This document shows positions 33,200 to 44,935 of a stretch of DNA of 64,000 nucleotides, in pieces. The stretch's first letter is position 1; each line of letters opens with the position of its first letter. Origin of the DNA: Harmothoe impar (Eukaryota > Annelida > Polychaeta > Phyllodocida > Polynoidae); contig OX381720.1 of assembly GCA_947462335.1 (NCBI GenBank), forward strand, positions 65,121,946 through 65,185,945, read 5' to 3'. A model generated the notes under the pieces. It saw only the letters and a program-made list of their open reading frames with translations, was not told where the DNA came from and ran no database searches. A program made the translations under genes and the position numbers.

Positions 33200-36100
33200 C
33201 ATGATACAGCGTCACACAGCATCACACAACATCACACAGAGTCACACAGCGTCATACAGCCTCATACAGCGTCACACAGCGTCACACAGCGTCACATAGC
33301 GTCACACAGCGTCACACAGCGTCACACAGCATCACACAACATCACACAGAGTCACACAGCGTCACACAGCGTCACATAGCGTCATGTAGCGTCACACAGC
33401 GTCACACAGTGTCATGTAGCGTCATGTAGCGTCACACAGCGTCATACAGCGTCATACAGCGTCACACAGCGTCACACAGTGTCATGTAGCGTCACACAGC
33501 GTCACACAGTGTCATGTAGCGTCATTTAGCATGATACAGCGTCACACAGCGTCATACAGCGTCATGTAGCGTCACACAGCGTCACACAGTGTCATGTAGC
33601 GTCATTTAGCATGATACAGCGTCATACAGCGTCACACAGTGTCATGTAGCGTCACACAGTGTCATGTAGCGTCATACAGTGTCATGTAGCGTCACACAGC
33701 GTCACACAGCGTCACACAGCGTCACACACAGCGTCACACAGTGTCACACAGCGTCACACAGTGTCACACAGCGTCATACAGCGTCACACAGCGTCACACA
33801 GCGTCATACAGCGTCACACAGCGTCACACAGCGTCACACAGTGTCACACAGTGTCATGTAGCGTCATACAGCGTCAAACAGCGTCAAACAGCGTCACACA
33901 GTGTCACACAGTGTCACACAGTGTCATGTAGCGTCACACAGTGTCATGTAGCGTCACACAGCGTCACACAGCGTCACACAGCGTCACACAGCGTCATGTA
34001 GCGTCATACAGCGTCATACAGCGTCACACAGTGTCATGTAGCGTCACACAGCGTCACACAGCGTCATACAGCGTCACACAGCGTCACACAGCGTCATGTA
34101 GCGTCACACAGCGTCACACAGCGTCACACAGCGTCACACAGCGTCACACAGCGTCACACAGTGTCATGTAGCGTCACACAGCGTCACACAGCGTCACACA
34201 GTGTCATGTAGTGTCACACAGCGTCACACAGTGTCACACAGCCTCATACAGCGTCACACAGCGTCATGTAGCGTCACACAGCGTCATACAGCGTCACACA
34301 GCGTCATACAGCTTCACACAGCGTCACACAGCCTCATACAGCGTCACACAGCGTCATGTAGCGTCACACAGCGTCATACAGCGTCACACAGTGTCATGTA
34401 GCGTCACACAGCGTCACACAGCGTCACACAGCGTCACACAGCGTTACACAGCGTCACACAGCATCATACAGCGTCACACAGCGTCACACAGCGTCACACA
34501 GCGTCACACAGCCTCATATAGCGTCATCCAGCGTCATGTAGCGTCATGTAGCGTCACACAGCGTCACACAGCGTCACAGAGCGTCACACAGCGTCACACA
34601 GCGTCACATAGCCTCATACAGCGTCATGTAGCGTCACACAGCGTCATGTAGCGTCACACAGCGTCACACAGCGTCATACAGCGTCACACAGCGTCCCACA
34701 GCGTCACACAGCGTCATACAGCGTCATCCAGCGTCATGTAGCGTCACACAGCGTCATACAGCGTCATACAGCGTCACACAGCGTCACACAGCGTCGAACA
34801 GCGTCGAACAGCGTCACACAGCGTCATACAGCGTCACACAGCGTCACACAGCGTCACACAGCTTCACACAGCGTCACACAGCGTCACACAGCGTCACACA
34901 GCGTCACAGAGCATCACACCGCGTCACACAGCGTCACACAGCGTCACACAGCGTCACACAGCGTCACACAGCGTCACACAGCGTCACACAGCGTCACACA
35001 GCGTCACAGAGTGTCACACAGCGTCATACAGCGTCATGTAGCGTCATCCAGCGTCATGTAGCGTCACACAGCGTCACACAGCCTCATACAGCGTCATGTA
35101 GCGTCACACAGCGTCACACAGCGTCACACAGCGTCACACAACGTCACACAGCGTCAGACAGCGTCATACAGCGTCACACAGCGTCACACAGCGTCACACA
35201 GCGTCACACAGCGTCATCCAGCGTCACACAGCGTCACAGAGCGTCACAGAGCGTCACACAGCGTCACACAGCGTCACACAGAGTCACACAGAGTCACACA
35301 GCGTCACACAGCGTCACACAGCGTCACACAGTGTCACACAGCGTCATGTAGCATGATACAGCGTCATACAGCGTCATGTAGCGTCATGTAGCGTCACACA
35401 GCGTCACACAGCGTCATACAGCCTCATACAGCGTCACACAGCGTCATTCAGCGTCATACAGCGTCATACAGCGTCACACAGCGTCACACAGCGTCATGTA
35501 GCGGCATTTAGCGTCATGTAGCGTCACACAGCGTCACACAGCGTCACACCGCTTCACACAGCGTCATGTAGCGTCACACAGCGTCATACAGCGTCACACA
35601 GTGTCATACAGCGTCACACAGCGTCACACAGCCTCATACAGCGTCATCCAGCATCATGTAGCGTCATGTAGCGTCATGTAGCGTCACACAGCGTCACACA
35701 GCGTCACACAGCGTCACACAGTGTCACACAGTGTCATACAGTGTCATACAGCGTCATCCAGCGTCACACAGCGTCACACAGTGTCATACAGCGTCACACA
35801 GCGTCACACAGCGTCATACAGCGTCATACAGCGTCACACAGCGTCACACAGCACCACACAGCGTCATGTAGCGTCACACAGCGTCACACAGCGTCACACA
35901 GCGTCACACAGCATCACACAGCATCACACAGCGTCACACAGCGTCATACAGCGTCACACAGCGTCACACAGCGTCACACAGCGTCACACAGCGTCATGTA
36001 GCATCATGTAGCGTCATGTAGCGTCACACAGCATCACACAGCGTCATACAGCGTCATACAGCGTCACACAGCGTCACACAGCGTCACACAGCGTCACGCA

Positions 36101-36730
36101 GTGTCATGTAGTGTCATGTAGTGTCATGTAGCATGATACAGCGTCACACAGTGTCATACAGCGTCATACAGCGTCACACAGCGTCATACAGCGTCACACA
36201 GCGTCACACAGCGTCATGTAGCGTCATGTAGCGTCACACAGCGTCACATAGCGTCATGTAGCGTCACACAGCGTCACATAGCGTCATGTAGCGTCACATA
36301 GCGTCATGTAGCGTCACACAGTGTCATGTAGTGTCACACAGCGTCATGTAGTGTCATGTAGCATGATACAGCGTCACACAGCGTCACGCAGCGTCATACA
36401 GCGTCACACAGCGTCACACAGCGTCAAGCAGTGTCACACAGCGTCACACAGCGTCACACAGCGTCAAGCAGTGTCATGTAGTGTCATGTAGTGTCATGTA
36501 GCATGATACAGCGTCACACAGCGTCACACAGCGTCACACAGCGTCACACAGCGTCACACAGCGTCATACAGTGTCACACAGCGTCATACAGCGTCATACA
36601 GCGTCACACAGCGTCATACAGCGTCACACAGCGTCACACAGCGTCATGTAGCGTCATGTAGCGTCACACAGCGTCACATAGCGTCATGTAGCGTCACACA
36701 GCGTCACATAGCGTCATGTAGCGTCACACA
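33200..36730. repeat. 10-bp satellite (GCGTCACACA), ~350 units
   Basis: A decamer array with variants GCGTCATACA, GCGTCATGTA, GTGTCACACA and GCATCACACA. After a 2-bp shift at about 33725 the register is unbroken for about 300 consecutive units; only substitutions vary. Frames reading SVTQRHTASH are artefacts. Confidence 0.96.
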
Positions 36731-36799
36731 GCGCGGCACAGGTAATAGTGATGCAGGTGTAAAGCAGTCACACACTTACAAATGTTGTGTAACAAGTGC

Positions 36800-37250
36800 A
36801 CCAACTTAACACATTGGTGCATCACCCTGCCCTCGACACTGCATTGGTGCATCACTCCACTCCCTTGCATTGATGCTGCATTGGTGCATAAACCCGCCCC
36901 CTTGATGCTGCATTGGTGCATCATACTGACCCCTTGATGCTGAATTGGTGCATCATACTGACCCCTTGATGCTGCATTGGTGCATCATACTGACCCCTTG
37001 ATGCTGCATTGGTGCATCACACTGACCCCTTGATGCTGCATTGGTGCATCATACTGACCCCTTAATGCTGCATTGGTGCATCATACTGACCCCTTAATGC
37101 TGCATTGGTGCATCATACTGACCCCTTGATGCTGCATTGGTGCATCATACTGACCCCTTGATGCTGCATTGGTGCATCATACTGACCCCTTGATGCTGAA
37201 TTGGTGCATCATACTGACCCCTTAATGCTGCATTGGTGCATTAACCCGCC
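36800..37250. repeat. 32-bp minisatellite, about 13 copies
   Basis: The unit is TTGATGCTGCATTGGTGCAT plus CATACTGACCCC. The first few units are diverged. Non-coding. Confidence 0.93.
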
Positions 37251-37460
37251 CCATCAGGTCACGGCACCTTCCTTGTTGCACCATGATAATACTCATGACC
37301 ATAAAGGACATGACCATTAGATCCGATGCTGTCCTTGAGGGTTAATACAATATGCACCTTACTCCGCACACAGCGGTGTGGCAGCGTGCACCCGGAGTGT
37401 GCTGATCTAGCTTTGTGCCTTTAACAAGGCGGGACTACAACAATGTTGTTGTACCTGGAG

Positions 37461-37822
37461 CTGCACTGACAGGTGATAACCTGCACTGACAGCATGTAAC
37501 CTGCACTGACAGCATGTAACCTGCACTGACAGCATGTAACCTGCACTGACAGCATGTAACCTGCACTGACAGGTGATAACCTGCACTGACAGCATGTAAC
37601 CTGCACTGACAGGTGATAACCTGCACTGACAGCATGTAGCCTGCACTGACAGCATGTAACCTGTACTGACAGGTGGTAGGCTGCACTGACAGGTGATAAC
37701 CTGCACTGACAGCATGTAACCTGCACTGACAGCATGTAACCTGCACTGACAGCATGTAACCTGCACTGACAGGTGATAACCTGCACTGACAGCATGTAAC
37801 CTGCACTGACAGCATGTAACCA
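37461..37822. repeat. 20-bp minisatellite, first array (~18 copies)
   Basis: Units AACCTGCACTGACAGCATGT and AACCTGCACTGACAGGTGAT alternate irregularly. The same repeat returns at 38802-39305. On the minus strand every unit ends CTGTCAGTGCAG|GT, a splice-acceptor-like string. Confidence 0.95.
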
Positions 37823-37948
37823 GGTCTAAGCAACGGCAAGGAGGATAGGACGCCCTGAACTAAAGAGTCCGTCCTCATTCCCGGGGGCGGTTTGACCCCC
37901 CCCCCCCCCCCCCCACACACACACACTACCCCTCCCTCTGCCCCGCAC

Positions 37949-38074
37949 CTCCATGCCTGGCGTCTCCTATGCTGGTGGCCGGCCCAGGATCGCTGAGCCT
38001 GGGACGGCGGTACCAGTATAGGCAGTATAGGCGTCTCCCTGCGGCCCGGCCCTGCGGTACCACCAAGGTAGAAG
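37949..38074 (-). CDS. candidate exon of the unrecognised minus-strand gene
   Basis: 126 bp between GGCTTGTGCAG|C and GCATGGAG|GTGCGG. The phase-2/phase-2 frame has no stop and reads FYLGGTAGPGRRETPILPIL ... HRRRQAWR. Phase and basic/proline-rich composition agree with exon a (22732-23917), which has a phase-2 acceptor. If they are joined, the intron spans about 14 kb of arrays. The donor GTGCGG is only moderate, and other frames are partly open, so this is tentative. Confidence 0.35.
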
Positions 38075-38357
38075 CTGCACAAGCCAACATGTACGGAATC
38101 AGAACCCCCCCCCCCCTCCCACCTCAGCCAGCACCAAATAAAAAGCTGTCACCATTAAACAGGGGCGTTGGGGAACAAGGGTGTGGGGGAGGGGGGGGGG
38201 TAGACTCGGCCGCCGCCTGCTCATGTCACGGGTGGGAGGGTTTGACAGTGAGAGACTGGAGGGGGGGGGGGGTGAGGGGGGGGTGAGGGAGCCTTGACTC
38301 AAGCCCAGCCGTACCAATGTCAGCACTGTATATATAGGGATATCTAGGTTCACTAAC

Positions 38358-38410
38358 CTCAATATTTCTCAGTTGCTCCTGTAAGCACACCTTAGATCTC
38401 TTGGATTCAT
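38358..38410 (-). CDS. candidate small exon
   Basis: 53 bp between GTATTCTAG|AT and ATTGAG|GTTAGT. It gives 17 codons, ESKRSKVCLQEQLRNIE, with coiled-coil-like spacing. It ends in phase 0, so it does not join directly to 37949-38074; an intermediate exon or a different gene would be needed. Confidence 0.28.
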
Positions 38411-38801
38411 CTAGAATACACATGTAGCTAGTACACTATCCACAGAGTTTCTTTCTAAAGTTTGGCAAAAAAATCATAATTGCTTTACAGTTGCAGTTCT
38501 CATAAATTTCCTCCCAATCTGTTCACATAAAGTCATTTTAACCACTCTTGTCATCATCCAACCGCTATAGAAATTCGTATGTATATGACTACATCACTTT
38601 TGATTGCATTGATCATGATTGTAAGTGGTAAAACTACAATATATAGGTTACATTTTAAGCTAATAAATTATAAGTTTTATTAGTATAGAATGACAGCTAT
38701 ACATCAGGACGCTGCTATGCCTCACACCCTGGGCGTCCTCCCTTATGAGGGCGCCCCTGAGGGTAGCCATGACGCAAGAAGCAGGAGTTGCCGGGACCTG
38801 G

Positions 38802-39305
38802 TAACCTGCACTGACAGCATGTAACCTGCACTGACAGGTGGTAACCTGCACTGACAGCATGTAACCTGCACTGACAGCATGTAACCTGCACCGACAGCAT
38901 GTAACCTGCACTGACAGCATGTAACCTGCACTGACAGCATGTAACCTGTACTGACAGGTGGTAGGCTGCACTGACAGCATGTAACCTGCACTGACAGCAT
39001 GTAACCTGCACTGACAGCATGTAACCTGCACTGACAGCATGTAACCTGCACTGACAGGTGGTAGGCTGCACTGACAGCATGTAACCTGCACTGACAGCAT
39101 GTAACATGCACTGACAGCATGTAACCTGCACTGACAGCATGTAACCTGCACTGACAGGTGGTAGGCTGCACTGACAGCATGTAACCTGCACTGACAGGTG
39201 GTAGGCTGCACTGACAGGTGGTAGGCTGCACTGACAGGTGATAACCTGCACTGACAGCATGTAACCTGCACTGACAGCATGTAACCTGCACTAACAGGTG
39301 GCGGG
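38802..39305. repeat. 20-bp minisatellite, second array (~25 copies)
   Basis: Same units as 37461-37822, again in register. The left edge runs into ACCTGGTAACCTGCACTGAC. Minus-strand sequence after the last acceptor-like CAGTGCAG is open for ~45 codons (CVMATLRGALIREDAQ...), a possible but unproven exon. Confidence 0.95.
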
Positions 39306-42189
39306 CTGCACTGAGAAGTGTATTCCCTAGTTCACCACCTGCCCACCTGAGGGAGCTAGGTCCCTTGGTGCCTTTGTTGGTGGCAACCAATCAGTAGGCC
39401 TGTGCTTGTAGTATGGAAGGTTGAAATGTTTTTTTTTGTATCTTATTGTTACTGTGATACTACATTATAATATTAATAAAAATGGCCTCCTGACCGTGTC
39501 TGGCTGGGGCAAGAGTAACCTGTGTCATCTCATCAGTTACGGAACCCTTCAGGAATTATAGCTATGTGACTCTTATTACAGTAGAAACAGAATTTTACAC
39601 ATTAGAGGTTTTTCTCCAGTGTGGAATGTTGAGACAGAAGTACAGGAGTAGCCCTCTCCTGCATCTAGTTAACTCACATCAAGGAGTAGCAGTATAAGCT
39701 CATGAGGTTCGGTTATACTGGTTTAATGGTACTGTAAACATATACGTATGCATGGAGCAGGTTATAGGCTTAGCAAGTGATATGTTAGTGTTGGAAGTTC
39801 ATTGCTCCTTATACGTCCTCATATATTATGTATTGATATATATATGTCAAAATTTATTTAATAAGGGAATTGTGAATTGTTTATTGTTTGATGAACCACT
39901 GATATATATGTTATACAATCGATCATTTATTATAATAGCTAAGCGAAGTGTTTTAGAGGAAATAATCCTGGTGTTGGATATTTCCGAGCTAAGCAAGTTC
40001 TTTCTGTACACCAGGATAAAATAATAGGGATTGATGTTTCTTTTTACATCATCTCATACTCAAAAAAAAAGGTACCAAACATAATATATAGTTAAGTGTG
40101 TCTATAAGAGAAATATAATGAAAATGCCCAGATATACTGCTACTGGAGGAAAGGCCATTATACTGGTACGCCCTGTTTGTGAGTACAAGTAAAGCTCTCT
40201 TAGGGCGTACTAGAATAATGGTCATGTTCTAAACCTGCTTATATATATTATCTTTGTAAAAAAAAAAAAAAAATTCTCTTTTAATAACAGCACAAATTCA
40301 ATGTTTTCATGGTCAACTTGCATGCTTTTCAATTGCACTATAAAACTGTAACTCCTGGGCTCCACACATGTTTGTCCTGGGCTACTGCTTCTCAATGTTA
40401 TGCCCTTTCATGTCTACTTTCTCATTGAGATTTACCATTAATATAACTTGTAAAGATCAATCTCCTTGCCATCTAGGCTCGTCAGGTAGTTGACAGCTGT
40501 AATTAATGATTGTTATCTTTGTCATGTCATGTTTTTATCATTTTATTTAGAGACTTTCACTCTCCAAGCTTCTTGGCATCTGGTCATTATTTCTAGAAGA
40601 TTATTGGCTAGTTAATAATATACCTGTAGGAAAACATTGGTAAACATGTGACTGCATATGGACTTCATCATTCATAGATATCACTCCCTATATACCCCCT
40701 AGACCCCAACCCAAATGTGTACATAAAGAATTTTTAAATTCTGTAATTAAAGGGAAAAAAGCGTTGGTAAAGACAAAACAAAAAATACTAATGTGTCAGT
40801 TTAGGCATGAAAACACTGCTTTCTTCTGTCCACACACTGAGCCAATCTATGATGGCGGCATTAATTTGTAGATGTGATTAGATTAATAATTGAAATTAAA
40901 ATTGACACCCCAAAAGGAACCAAATCAAACTGGGGTAGCTGATATGGCTCCTATATCTAGCAAAACCTTTGCAGCCCTGCCAGCCACTGATACCTGCGAA
41001 TACCTCAACCTCCCACCCAGTGAGGACTAATTTACAGTCAAGTGTGTAAAGTCCTTAGGTGCAGCCAATTCCAATCCTTGTTTCTTCAAATGGTCTTAGC
41101 AGGGGTGATAACAGGAAAGACTTCTACACCTGTCACATTCTCTTCTACAGTTATTATTCCCTGCTTCACATGCTGGGCAAATGTTGTGTTCTACCGTCAG
41201 CCACATTGGTTATTGGGAATTCTGCAAACTCTAATAACTCTAAAAAGCTGTACTTCTCTGGTATAATGGCAAACTTCATTGTCAGGGGCTACCTCCTTGC
41301 CAACCTGGATAACCCTGATCAGGTTCCCTTCTCACAAACTTTGGTGCTGTCTTCTCAGCTGCAAAATGTACGACCTCTAGGCACCTATAGCACTGTGCTG
41401 GCAGATAAATGATTAGATTAGCTATTGCTAGGCAACCAGTTGTATTAGCAACAAACCAATAGTATCATTGAATTTCTTGGGTCTATTCTAGGAGGGGGTA
41501 GGTATGATTATAACCAACCTCAGAATCTATCAGAGGATGATTAGTATTTCTGTCATCACATCGCATAAATTTGCGTTCCCTAATCCAAGATAGCTGCGCC
41601 CGTTATGACTTCCAGTAAAGTGCAAACATCCAATGCTATGCAACCACTTTGGCATAAAAAATACCATGTGTACATGACCTGTGAAGAAAACAATGAAAAC
41701 TCAACTCAAACTAGCTTGTTCTAATGTTTCCAATCTTTGAACTTTTCTTGACTGTATAATGGTCAGCTGATACCTCCTCCGGGGTGTGAGTCTCATATTG
41801 ATAGTGTACTGTACTCGGAACAAGCAGGGCATGTAGATCTAACATGACCTGTCTGGCCTCTACCATTGAGCTGAATGATCCTACCTTTCACTAGCTTTAC
41901 CTTCCCTTGATCAGACATAGAATGGATAATGATGGACTTGCACTTCCATATCAGGGTGGGTGTAATGGCGGTCATCGAGTGAGGACGTGTCCCTGTCCGC
42001 TGCGCCTAAACTTCCACTTCAGCACTGAAATAATAGGAAAACCACTCCAGGACAACACAACTAAGGAGGTTAACTACTTGAAAATTTTTAAGGTAGATAT
42101 ATTGCACCATATAGATTTAAAATGTGTTTTAAATACCAGCACGAGACTCCCTCCAGTTAACATAGCTATTACACCTATCATCGCCAAAC
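39306..42189. other. unique sequence, no supported gene
   Basis: AT-rich. A frame at about 41060-41410 (plus) reads FIVRGYLLANLDNPDQVPFS and looks protein-like, but has no recognisable family or splice context. It may be a transposon fossil. Poly-A at 40257-40273. Confidence 0.35.
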
Positions 42190-42738
42190 ATGGCTGAGTC
42201 ACCCCCACCACCGGCGCCCCTACCTGAGGTCGTCGAGCAGGCAGTAGAAGAGCTCTTTTTAAACAGAAAGCCTTCTAGAACAAGAGACAACAGTGACTTA
42301 GCTAAGATCGGCACTATTTTAGTATATCAATTGAAAGGAGTCAGAAAACCAGACTGTACCACAGAGATAGATGCGCTCAAGGAGTCGTTGGAATTCACAC
42401 AGTCGGAGGTTAAAAGCCTAAAGACTATGATAGGCAAATTGCAGTACGATATCATTAAGGTTGATTCTCTCCTAGAAAGGGACCAAAGGAGGGCAGATTT
42501 GAAATACGAGGAGCTGAAGGACAGACTGATTAATGTGGATCAGCAGACCCGTACCAAACAATTAATCTTAGAGGGTATTGACTACACTGAGGTAGAAGTG
42601 GCCATTGACGTAGCATATGACGTGCTTAAAAGAATTGCCCCCCCCCCCTCATACGTGAAGATCTAGATAAAGTGATATGTATAGGCTCCAGGGCTCAGCC
42701 TAAACTCACCCCCAGTGCTATATGATAAATCCAGGCAA
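42190..42738 (+). pseudogene. ORF1-like protein of a non-LTR retroelement, frameshifted
   Basis: ATG at 42190 follows ATCGCCAAAC. It encodes a Pro-rich start, then a heptad-like coiled-coil region (about residues 60-120: TEIDALKESLEFTQSEVKSL), then QLILEGIDYTEVEVAIDVAY. The layout resembles the coiled coil plus RRM-like start of retrotransposon ORF1 proteins. The frame ends prematurely after a C11 run at about 42636. In the +1 frame the text continues sensibly (REDLDKVICIGSRAQPK) to 42726, typical of the DKVxxxGR segment of such proteins. No reverse transcriptase follows in the same orientation. Confidence 0.5.
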
Positions 42739-44004
42739 ACAAAACTAGGTAGGTAGCACCATCTATTACAAAACTACCTCCCCCACCCCCCCCCCCCCTT
42801 TTTGGTATAAATTATGACAGAAAAGGGTATATTCCAATTACGCATAGCCCATTGATTAAAGTTTTAAGTTCATTGTACAAACATGCAAGGAATACAAATT
42901 TCCACTATGTTATATCATAATATAATTGTGATCATAAGGCAGACGTGTCGTCAAACTGTAATATTGTATTAGAATTAAGACAAAAGATTACACCATCAAC
43001 CCCCTCCCCGAAAATCCCCTTCCTCCTGGCCCTGTCCCTGCCCCTATCCACCCCTTAATTCATGATAACATGTTATTTTACCTCAGATATAGATGTTAAT
43101 AAATAATACAATTGTGCATCGCCATTACACATAAATTATATTTTAGGCATTAGGCAATTAGAAAAAAGGCCCGGATGGAGGATCTGTGTGTTGCCGTAAT
43201 CCGGATATCTAGCTGTATACTAATTAGTATACTATGCTATAAACTACCTTGATAAAAATCTATTAAAAAAACAAAACTGGTTTCCTAGTTTCTACTTGAT
43301 AGCACTGATTGAGTACCAAACATCAAATATCACAGTCCGCAGCCCAGCCCAGCTTAGGGTGTCATTGAAAATTGTTGTACTCAAATGGGTCTTTCTTGCT
43401 AGTAAGTTGACTGAACAAGCTTTGGCAAACAAATTCACTCCTCATCATTACTTACACTATCTAGGTCTATGATAATGTATATCAGTGTCAACACACGTTA
43501 ATTGGAAATCATTAATTGATAGGCCCCACATGAAGGCTCGTATTCAACTGAAATTAACTTAAACGTGTACTCTAACTTGCACTTATATGTTTATTAATTT
43601 CAACACAATTTCCTGTCAAAGATATTTTAAGACAATCATGACAATCTTTATGAATTGTATTTCATACATGTATTATAAATGTATTCATATGTACAATCTA
43701 TGTAATCTGCAGCTTTGTTTAGACTCAAATCACTACAAGCATTGGTGATCATATTGAAATTTAAACTAGCTTATCAATATACTTCTCGCTTAGTATCCAT
43801 TAGTCTTTGAATATTCTATTTCTCTTTTCATGGGTGTCCTGTGTCTAATGACAATGTATAGCTTAGGAGACAATAGCATCATGTATCCCAGGTCATCATA
43901 GCAGTGTGCTCCCTCCTCATTGAATTTAATGCTTGAAAATGTGTCTATTCTAAATGCTAAACAATGTCGTTCAATCTTTGGAAAGATTGGAGCTTGTTTC
44001 CAAG
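42739..44004. other. downstream of the ORF1-like remnant and 3' region of the GPCR gene
   Basis: C-rich run at 42781-42798, then AT-rich unique sequence that should include the 3' UTR of the minus-strand GPCR. No other gene seen. Confidence 0.4.
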
Positions 44005-44125
44005 CTAGGACTTGGTCATCAGCGTTTTGCCTCCTGAGGGTTCTTTTCTGTCATTAGATCTAGCTCCTACAGACTTTTCCTCACCACAACAGCACATGAT
44101 CTCCTTAAATGCTGTACGGAACTGT
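44005..44125 (-). CDS. class A GPCR, last exon (helix 8 and C-terminal tail)
   Basis: Entered at ATTTTCAG|A (phase 2) and ends at TAG (44005-44007). It continues directly from TM7: ...ISR|QFRTAFKEIMCCCGEE. This is a classic helix-8 sequence (FRTAFKE) followed by a Cys triplet that could be palmitoylated (inference). A short hydrophilic tail ends in MTKS. The intron before it (44126-47341) contains the non-LTR retrotransposon remnant. Confidence 0.8.
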
Positions 44126-44935
44126 CTGAAAATGTAGCAAATATGTTCATTTAGTATGTTAAACGTTTCACATTTATCAGGCACTATACTTTCCCCATAT
44201 AGTACTACAACTAAGTTAAGTTTAAGCTTAAAGTATTTATTTTCATGCAGTCAATTTGTAGAGTACACATGATACATCATTATGATATACAATAATGCAC
44301 AGATATACAATTATAATATATATCCATCATATATTTCTATGATGTCAGAGACAGATATAATATAGTTGATATTTCCCTAGACACGTTATGTCATATTTTG
44401 TATAATAATCTGCAGAAAATAGGCTGCTGCTAGAAATTTGCTTTCTGTTTTCGTAGGTACGGGTCCTTATAATGTTTTTTCATTGTTTACAGTGTTATGT
44501 TTTATATCAAAAATATTTTATCTTCTATTTCTATAAATTGAATTACATTTTGACTATTTACATTCATTATATAAATGATTTCAGAGTTATATACACTTAT
44601 TTACAATTAACTATACAGGAGATTATAAAAAGGGTCACACAGGTCAACTTGTCACAAAGTAAGTTCCTTTGTTCTATCACGTCAATTTTATATTTATGGT
44701 ACAAATTCTTAGCTAAGGAAAGCTTAGAATTGATAATATTACAACTGTATATATTCCAAACCTAGGGCAAAAAGTAAAGACATTAAGGGCAGTTCATATA
44801 TTAATGCTCCTATCATTACAAATCACTCTACTTTACATAATAAATTATATGAAGCATATGTTTCTCAATAGACTCTCTTGCAACTGTTACTAGTACAATG
44901 TATAAGGACATACAATAAATACTCTACACAATAAG

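Noticed and set aside
33659..36011. Multiple plus-strand ORFs of SVTQRHTASH type
   Set aside because: Translation of the GCGTCACACA satellite; frames appear and vanish with single substitutions.
37407..39390. ORFs of the form HAVSAGYMLSVQVTCCQC on the minus strand
   Set aside because: Read-through of the 20-bp repeat in successive frames. Only the short flanking non-repeat segments were kept as candidate exons.
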